From the NCBI GenBank assembly GCA_017534365.1, contig JAFWCS010000006.1:1-6818 (forward strand): 6,818 bases of DNA, read 5' to 3'. Positions 1 through 3,991 of this stretch are shown here, piece by piece (positions within the stretch are counted from its first letter, which is position 1; every line of letters begins with the position of its first letter). The stretch comes from Clostridia bacterium. GTDB taxonomy: Bacteria > Bacillota > Clostridia > Oscillospirales > Acutalibacteraceae. Position numbers and translations under genes: made by a program. The notes beneath the pieces are model-generated. The model was not told the origin of the DNA. It searched no databases and was given only the letters and a program-made list of their open reading frames with translations.

Positions 1-3000
1 CGGAGCCGTCCGTGAAGGTGATGAACCCGTTCTCCTCATAGTAGACGTTCGAGGCCGGGACCACCGTGACGGTTGCCGTGCCGGTCGTGCCGCCGTAGCT
101 CGCCGTGTAGGTGAAGGTCACGGCGCTGCTGAGCGTCGCGGTCGGGGTGAAGGTGATCTTGCCGTTTGCGATATCGGTCGTGAAGCCCGTGCCGCCGGTC
201 ACCGCCGTCAGCGTCGCGCCGGGCGCGTCGTTCGACAGCACGTGCAGCGTCGTGACGCGGTTGCTGCTGAGAATGAACGTATCGTTCGTCGTAATCCTGG
301 TCCACTGCGCGGTCACGGTCAGATCGCCGGCCGGCATCGTCGCCGGGATCGCGGGCACCCAGCCGCCAAACGCATGGTTTGCTTTCGTCGGGTCCGCCGG
401 GGCAGTGATCGCCGTGCCGTAATTCTGCGTGATCGGCGCAATCGCGCTGCCGCCGTCGGTGTTAAAGGTGATCGTGTACTGGTTGATGCTCCAGTGGGCG
501 GTATAGCTGCGGTTGCCCGTGCTGCCGGCCGGAATCGTAACCGTCATATTCGCGCTGCCTGTCAGCCCCGTGCCGCTCCAGCCCGTGAAGGTGTAGCCGA
601 CCTTCGTCGGATTCGCAAGTGTGAATGTGGCGGTGTCGACCGCATAGGTCGTCGGGTTGGTCGCGCTGCCGCCGTCGAGATCGTAGGTGATAGTATAATC
701 GATGACGGTCCACTTCGCATACAGGGTCTTATTCGCTGTTGGGGTATAAGTCGTGCCGGACAGGACGTCGGTCAGCCCGGAATCCGTGCACCAGCCGTCG
801 AAGGTGTAGCCGTTGCGCGTCGGGACCGGGAGCGTGACGCTGGCGGAATTCCAGAGCGCAAAGAGCGTCACGTTGCCGCCGTTCGTTGCCGTCAGATTGC
901 TGACGCTTGCCTGATTGTTATAGACTTTGGGGCCGTTGGCGCTGGTCGCCCAGCCGTTGAAGGTATAAGTCGCCCGCGCTGTGGTGTTGGCAATGACGTC
1001 GTCATTGTATTGGAAGGTGACGTCATATTCCCGCAGGAAGCCGTTGGCCGGGAGATTCTGCGCCACATCATAGGTGAAGCCCAGCGGTTCCATGCCGCCG
1101 CCCGTTGCGCCGTTGCCGTTGAAAGAGACGGTGTAGGTGTGCGCGGTCCAGGCCAGGTAATAGGTCGTGGTGTTCGTGATCTCCAAAAGATCAGTGAAGC
1201 TCTGCGTCACGACGAGCGTATTGGTCGGCGCAGTGACGCCGGCGCTGACGTTCACGTTCCGGCCGATCGTTTTGGAACTGTCGGTCGAAACGTACCAGTT
1301 GCCGGGCGTGTAGCCCGTGCGGGACGGATTCGGCGTTGTGAAGGTGCCGTTGTATGCGGTCTTCGTAAAGGTCGTGTGTGTGTTGGTCGGCGCATCCTCG
1401 AAGATCGAGGTGAAGGTGAACATATTGCGGTACCAGGTCAGAACCGGATAATAGTAGGTCTTGCTGCCGATCTTGACGCCCCAGGTGTTTTTGCAGAAGT
1501 TGGAGGAGAGGGTGAAGTTGCTGTAGTCGATCATTTCCTGATCGGTTTTCCAGTCGCCCCAGCCGTTGCCGGGATCGATGGTTTTATAGCAATTTGCAAC
1601 CCCGCTGCCGCCGTCAGCGACCATCGCCTTGGCAGTGCCGCCGGAGACAGTGCCGGTGCTGTAGGAATTCTTGACATAATAATTCCGGTTGCCGCCGCCT
1701 CCTAACCAGTTCGTATCGCCTTTCTGAACATACGCAACGATACCGGCATTTAAGCTGCCGCCGGAAACATTGCCCCAGTTATAGCAATCTTCGATCTGTG
1801 CATTGGATGCGGACGCGTTTGTAAAGTTTCCGGTGTATCCGGTAATGCCGCCGTGATAGCTTCCGCCGTTGTTATTGTAAGTCCCGACGTTACCGGCGTT
1901 AAAACATCTTCTGGCAATAGAATGATAAGACGTTTTTCCAATGATGCCGCCCGCATCATGATAGGCATAGATATTGCCGATATTCCAGCATTCGGTACAG
2001 ACCGGGTTGCTATTGCCGCCATAACCATATATACCTGCTGCGCAATCCCCGGTTGAAGTGATGGTACCGCTATTGCCGCAACTTGTGAACGTATGAGCTG
2101 CTGCGTTGCCATAGCCTAGGATGCCACCGATAGAATTCTTCCCTGTGACATTGCCGACATTGTAACATCTTTCAAAAGTATTTGCATCGTCCTGCACTTC
2201 GCCAAGCATGCCGCCGGCATTATCGCTGCTGCCGGTTACGCTGCCATAGTTGTAGTTGTCGGTCCAGGTTCCCGCACCTTCATTTGAGCCGCAAATGCCG
2301 CCGCCGTCCACACCGGCGCTCACCGTGCCGCGATTGACGTTGCCGGTAAACACATGAGCTGCGTCGGAGACGATGTGGCCGATAATTCCGCCGCCCTGGC
2401 CCGCTGTGGTGACTGATCCGGTATTCGTGCTGTTCCGGAACTGAATCACCGAATCATTGTCCCCGAAATAGCCGACGATCCCGCCGGCTGCGGTATTTTT
2501 AGGCGTTTCCACACTGCCGGAGTTGGTGCAGTTCACAAATGCCGAGGGATCATCCTCGATCCAGCCGGCAAGGCCGCCGACGTCGATGGCTCCCGCGTAA
2601 ATGTTGCCCGTATTCGAACAGTCGGTTGCATAGACGCTACCCTTGGAATGGTCGACCAGGCCGCCTGCACGGTTGTTGTCGGCATACACCAAGGCGCCGT
2701 TGGAGCAATTCGTAAATCTCAGCGTATCATTTGCGCCGTATTCGCCGACAAACCCGCCGACGTAATTGTAACCGTAGATATTGCCGTTCACAACATGGAC
2801 GTTTTCAAACGTCAGGTTGCCGTCGCCGTAACCGACGAACACCGCAAAGCCGTTCCGCCCGTTATTATTCGTATCATCAATGAAGACATCCGCCACAGTC
2901 ACGTTTCGGAAGGTGGCGTTCTTTGCCGTGCGGAACATTGCGACACGGTGATTATCATGCACCATGCGCAGATGAGAGATCGTATGATTCTGACCGTCGA

Positions 3001-3319
3001 AGGTGCCCTGAAAAACACGCCCCGAATCATACGGCAGCGCGTCCATCAGGTTCCTGTCAGCCAGGTCGACATCCACGGCCAGGCGGACGGTCTGCCCACT
3101 GTAGGTCGTGCCGTTATTTGTAATCGTGCGCAGAAAATAGACAAAACCGCGCGCAGAGGTAATCGTATTGTTCTGGAAGCCGCTGGAATCGGAATAGTTG
3201 CCGTCCCAGGTATCCGCCTTCGCGATCGTCACCAGCCCCGGCAGGCCGACGGCGAAGACGCCGAGCGTCAGCACGACCGTCAGCAGCAGGGAAAGTCCTT
3301 TCTTCATTTTCTTTTGCAT
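1..3319 (-). CDS. Large secreted GLUG / InlB-repeat surface protein, 3' end beyond window
   Basis: The frame is open without a stop from ATG at 3319 to the left edge (1106 codons; C-terminus missing). The start is set by GGAGGG seven bases upstream and a promoter behind it. Residues 1-35 form a signal peptide: a Lys-rich start (MQKKMKK), a Leu/Val core and an AKA cleavage site before Asp36. Residues 107-117 (FDGQNHTISHL) are typical of the entry to GLUG beta-helices. About 13 GLUG coils follow (187-577), each with a GG[ILF]xG core. Residues 578-646 look like a C-cap. InlB B-type repeats run from about 656 to 1006 (ends at YYLAW, FALW, YAKW, TAHW, TAQW). A cadherin/Ig-like module occupies 1011-1090, followed by the hinge NVYYEE. 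The family is extracellular and usually adhesive or glycan-binding; the exact ligand is unknown. By comparison with the neighbouring paralogue, the lost C-terminus probably carries the beta-rich binding region. No catalytic motif was seen. Confidence 0.92.
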   Translation of the reverse strand, partial: MQKKMKKGLSLLLTVVLTLGVFAVGLPGLVTIAKADTWDGNYSDSSGFQNNTITSARGFVYFLRTITNNGTTYSGQTVRLAVDVDLADRNLMDALPYDSGRVFQGTFDGQNHTISHLRMVHDNHRVAMFRTAKNATFRNVTVADVFIDDTNNNGRNGFAVFVGYGDGNLTFENVHVVNGNIYGYNYVGGFVGEYGANDTLRFTNCSNGALVYADNNRAGGLVDHSKGSVYATDCSNTGNIYAGAIDVGGLAGWIEDDPSAFVNCTNSGSVETPKNTAAGGIVGYFGDNDSVIQFRNSTNTGSVTTAGQGGGIIGHIVSDAAHVFTGNVNRGTVSAGVDGGGICGSNEGAGTWTDNYNYGSVTGSSDNAGGMLGEVQDDANTFERCYNVGNVTGKNSIGGILGYGNAAAHTFTSCGNSGTITSTGDCAAGIYGYGGNSNPVCTECWNIGNIYAYHDAGGIIGKTSYHSIARRCFNAGNVGTYNNNGGSYHGGITGYTGNFTNASASNAQIEDCYNWGNVSGGSLNAGIVAYVQKGDTNWLGGGGNRNYYVKNSYSTGTVSGGTAKAMVADGGSGVANCYKTIDPGNGWGDWKTDQEMIDYSNFTLSSNFCKNTWGVKIGSKTYYYPVLTWYRNMFTFTSIFEDAPTNTHTTFTKTAYNGTFTTPNPSRTGYTPGNWYVSTDSSKTIGRNVNVSAGVTAPTNTLVVTQSFTDLLEITNTTTYYLAWTAHTYTVSFNGNGATGGGMEPLGFTYDVAQNLPANGFLREYDVTFQYNDDVIANTTARATYTFNGWATSANGPKVYNNQASVSNLTATNGGNVTLFALWNSASVTLPVPTRNGYTFDGWCTDSGLTDVLSGTTYTPTANKTLYAKWTVIDYTITYDLDGGSATNPTTYAVDTATFTLANPTKVGYTFTGWSGTGLTGSANMTVTIPAGSTGNRSYTAHWSINQYTITFNTDGGSAIAPITQNYGTAITAPADPTKANHAFGGWVPAIPATMPAGDLTVTAQWTRITTNDTFILSSNRVTTLHVLSNDAPGATLTAVTGGTGFTTDIANGKITFTPTATLSSAVTFTYTASYGGTTGTATVTVVPASNVYYEENGFITFTDGS
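302..1354 (-). repeat. InlB B-type (Listeria-Bacteroides) repeats in gene 1
   Basis: Residues about 656-1006 of gene 1 hold roughly five repeats of the Flg_new / InlB B-repeat family. The hallmarks are an opening strand such as YTITYDLDGGS or YTITFNTDGGS, a middle PTxxGYTFxGW step and a closing aromatic-x-x-Trp. The closing Trp residues are at 724, 823, 870, 943 and 1006. The first copy is diverged (RTGYTPGNWYVS). The second is longer, with an extra stretch between opening and FNGW, and the third lacks the opening strand. Such repeats form small beta-grasp-like stalk domains that hold the functional head away from the cell surface; that role is family knowledge, not shown here. Confidence 0.8.
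1589..2761 (-). repeat. Array of about 13 GLUG-type coils inside gene 1 (predicted beta-helix)
   Basis: Residues 187-577 of gene 1 repeat every 29-36 residues. The core is a Gly-Gly-aliphatic-x-Gly turn, e.g. VGGFVGEYG (187), VGGLAGWIEDD (247), AGGIVGYFG (278), IGGILGYGNA (397), AGGIIGKTS (456), HGGITGYTG (489). After each core comes an aromatic-x-x-Cys-x-Asn step (FTNCSN, FVNCTN, FERCYN, FTSCGN) and a turn such as NTGSV or NVGNV. This matches the Glug motif family (Pfam PF07581 by memory), found in IgA1 protease N-termini and many gut-bacterial surface proteins. One coil per repeat in a right-handed beta-helix is inferred. The repeats are diverged at the DNA level, so this is an old array rather than a recent tandem expansion. 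Confidence 0.82.
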
Positions 3320-3325
3320 TCTGAT

Positions 3326-3331
3326 CCCTCC
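3326..3331 (-). promoter_or_regulatory. Ribosome binding site of gene 1
   Basis: The minus strand reads GGAGGG with GGAGG seven bases before ATG at 3319. It is a strong Shine-Dalgarno at ideal spacing. It decides between the two nearby in-frame ATG codons (3319 and 3307) in favour of the first. Confidence 0.85.
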
Positions 3332-3373
3332 ATATAGATAATCAATCCCATATTACTCCATTATATCGTTTAT

Positions 3374-3403
3374 ATTATATAATTAAAAAGGACCGATTGT
3401 CAA
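3374..3403 (-). promoter_or_regulatory. Sigma-A type promoter of gene 1
   Basis: On the minus strand a perfect TTGACA (3398-3403) and a perfect TATAAT (3374-3379) are separated by 18 bases. The surrounding DNA is AT-rich, unlike the GC-rich genes on both sides, and A/T runs continue upstream of the -35. The start of transcription should fall near 3367, giving a leader of about 48 bases before the ATG. The sequence ATTGT is repeated with a two-base gap across the -35 box (plus strand 3396-3407). This could be an operator half-site pair, but that is weak. Confidence 0.75.
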
Positions 3404-3561
3404 TTGTTATTATCTCTAAAGAATCGTCCCGGCGGCGGCCGTTTTTGTATTTTCATTCCGCCTGCCGCCCCGGCGCTGCGCAGTTTCGTGCGCAAAACTA
3501 TCAGGAAGTCATCGGCGGGCAGTGCAGGGAACGCTGTTTCAGTGTTCTGCAGGCGCCGCAG
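3404..3561. other. Intergenic stretch with no supported gene
   Basis: This stretch lies between the gene 1 promoter and the palindromic repeats. The short open frames here, on both strands, run straight through the hairpins and have no credible RBS. The only structure seen is a pair of direct repeats of GCAGGCGC (3549-3556 and 3558-3565) at the border of the first repeat element. The rest of the 3320-3991 gap is covered by the promoter, repeat and terminator entries. Confidence 0.6.
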
Positions 3562-3624
3562 GCGCAGAACTCCCTCCGTCTCGCTTTGCTCGACACCTCC
3601 CTCATAGAGGGAGGCTATTTTTGC
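3562..3624. repeat. Interspersed palindromic repeat element (CCTCCCTC hairpin type)
   Basis: A perfect 8-bp hairpin, CCTCCCTC (3596-3603) with loop ATA and GAGGGAGG (3607-3614), is followed by a T run (3618-3622). It is flanked by GAACTCCCTCCGTC (3568-3581). From memory, elements of the form AGCCTCCCTC...GAGGGAGGTG...GACGGAGGGAGTTC are scattered in many copies through Clostridia genomes, often just outside genes. This copy fits that pattern. It may also act as a weak terminator for plus-strand transcripts. Outer boundaries are approximate. Confidence 0.6.
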
Positions 3625-3696
3625 ACCGCCGGTTCCGCTGTGCATTCCGCCGGCAAACGCGCGGCGCCATTGGCATGCGGTTGCTATCGGGGGTGC

Positions 3697-3722
3697 GTAG
3701 GGCACGGATACCATCCGTGCCG
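3697..3722. repeat. GTAGGG-headed palindrome, copy A
   Basis: GTAGGGCACGGAT starts at 3697. Inside it GGCACGGAT (3701-3709) and ATCCGTGCC (3713-3721) are perfect 9-bp inverted arms around a 3-base loop. The element is headed by GTAGGG on the plus strand. The same head followed by a hairpin occurs twice more within 170 bp, on the other strand. Confidence 0.6.
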
Positions 3723-3771
3723 ACCGCGCGGCGAGCGCTGCGTCGTTGCCGTCGGATGGTTGGTTAATCGG

Positions 3772-3796
3772 CGGGCGAACACAGTTCGCCCCTACC
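3772..3796. repeat. GTAGGG-headed palindrome, copy B
   Basis: GGGCGAAC (3773-3780) and GTTCGCCC (3784-3791) are perfect 8-bp arms around ACA. On the minus strand the element reads GTAGGGGCGAACTGTGTTCG and then CCC. From memory, repeats of the form GTAGGGGCGA...TCGCCCG are common between genes in Clostridia. It is in the opposite orientation to copy A. Confidence 0.6.
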
Positions 3797-3821
3797 TGCT
3801 TGCCAAAAAAACGTCAGGACG

Positions 3822-3864
3822 CATGGCATGCTGCCGCGGCGGCATGCATGCATGCTTGCCCTAC
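3822..3864. repeat. GTAGGG-headed palindrome, copy C, with GCATGC runs
   Basis: On the minus strand this begins GTAGGGCAAGCATGC. It contains a perfect 14-bp self-complementary stretch (3842-3855, alternating GCAT units) and an overlapping 22-bp near-palindrome (3826-3847). The latter has GCATGC ends around a GC-rich centre, with one mismatched pair on each side of that centre. It appears to be a third member of the local GTAGGG family. Confidence 0.5.
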
Positions 3865-3871
3865 GGTGCTG

Positions 3872-3898
3872 CGCCGGTTAATTGCAGGTAAACCGGCG
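3872..3898. repeat. 8-bp inverted repeat near the gene 2 terminator
   Basis: CGCCGGTT (3872-3879) and AACCGGCG (3891-3898) are perfect inverted arms around an 11-base AT-leaning loop. No T or A run adjoins it, so it is not a classic terminator. It lies 42 bases beyond the terminator of gene 2 and may be the edge of the repeat mosaic. Confidence 0.4.
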
Positions 3899-3939
3899 GG
3901 CGATCGGTATGGGTCCGCGCGAAGTTTAAAAACAGCCAT

Positions 3940-3978
3940 AAAAAAAGCGCCGCCTGCCGGAAGCCCGGCGGGCGGCGC
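3940..3978 (-). terminator. Rho-independent terminator of gene 2
   Basis: Read on the minus strand, a 14-bp GC stem (arms 3965-3978 and 3947-3960, one G-U pair) with a 4-base loop (3961-3964) is followed directly by seven T residues (3946-3940). The stem begins 13 bases after the TAA stop of gene 2. It is strong and well placed, so gene 2 and gene 1 should be separate transcription units. Confidence 0.92.
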
Positions 3979-3991
3979 GTATCGTATGAAG

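Noticed and set aside
242..1705. 487-codon open frame on the plus strand
   Set aside because: It lies antisense to the InlB-repeat part of gene 1. Its protein is Arg/Ala/Gly-rich with no domain, while the minus strand shows clear repeats.
2648..3337. 229-codon open frame on the plus strand
   Set aside because: It lies antisense to the signal peptide and first GLUG coils of gene 1 and has no RBS or recognisable domain.
3360..3365. Second TATAAT before gene 1
   Set aside because: The sequence about 17 bases upstream (TTTTAA) is a poor -35 box. The TTGACA/TATAAT pair at 3374-3403 is better.
3400..3714. 104-codon open frame on the minus strand between the two genes
   Set aside because: It begins inside the perfect palindrome of copy A, runs through the CCTCCCTC repeat and the gene 1 promoter -35 box, and has no RBS. 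Such frames arise from GC-rich repeat elements.
3842..3855. GCAT microsatellite as a phase-variation tract
   Set aside because: It is only about three and a half units, outside any gene and not next to a promoter.
3596..3862. Possible CRISPR array
   Set aside because: The palindromes differ in sequence and spacing; there is no repeated unit with uniform spacers.
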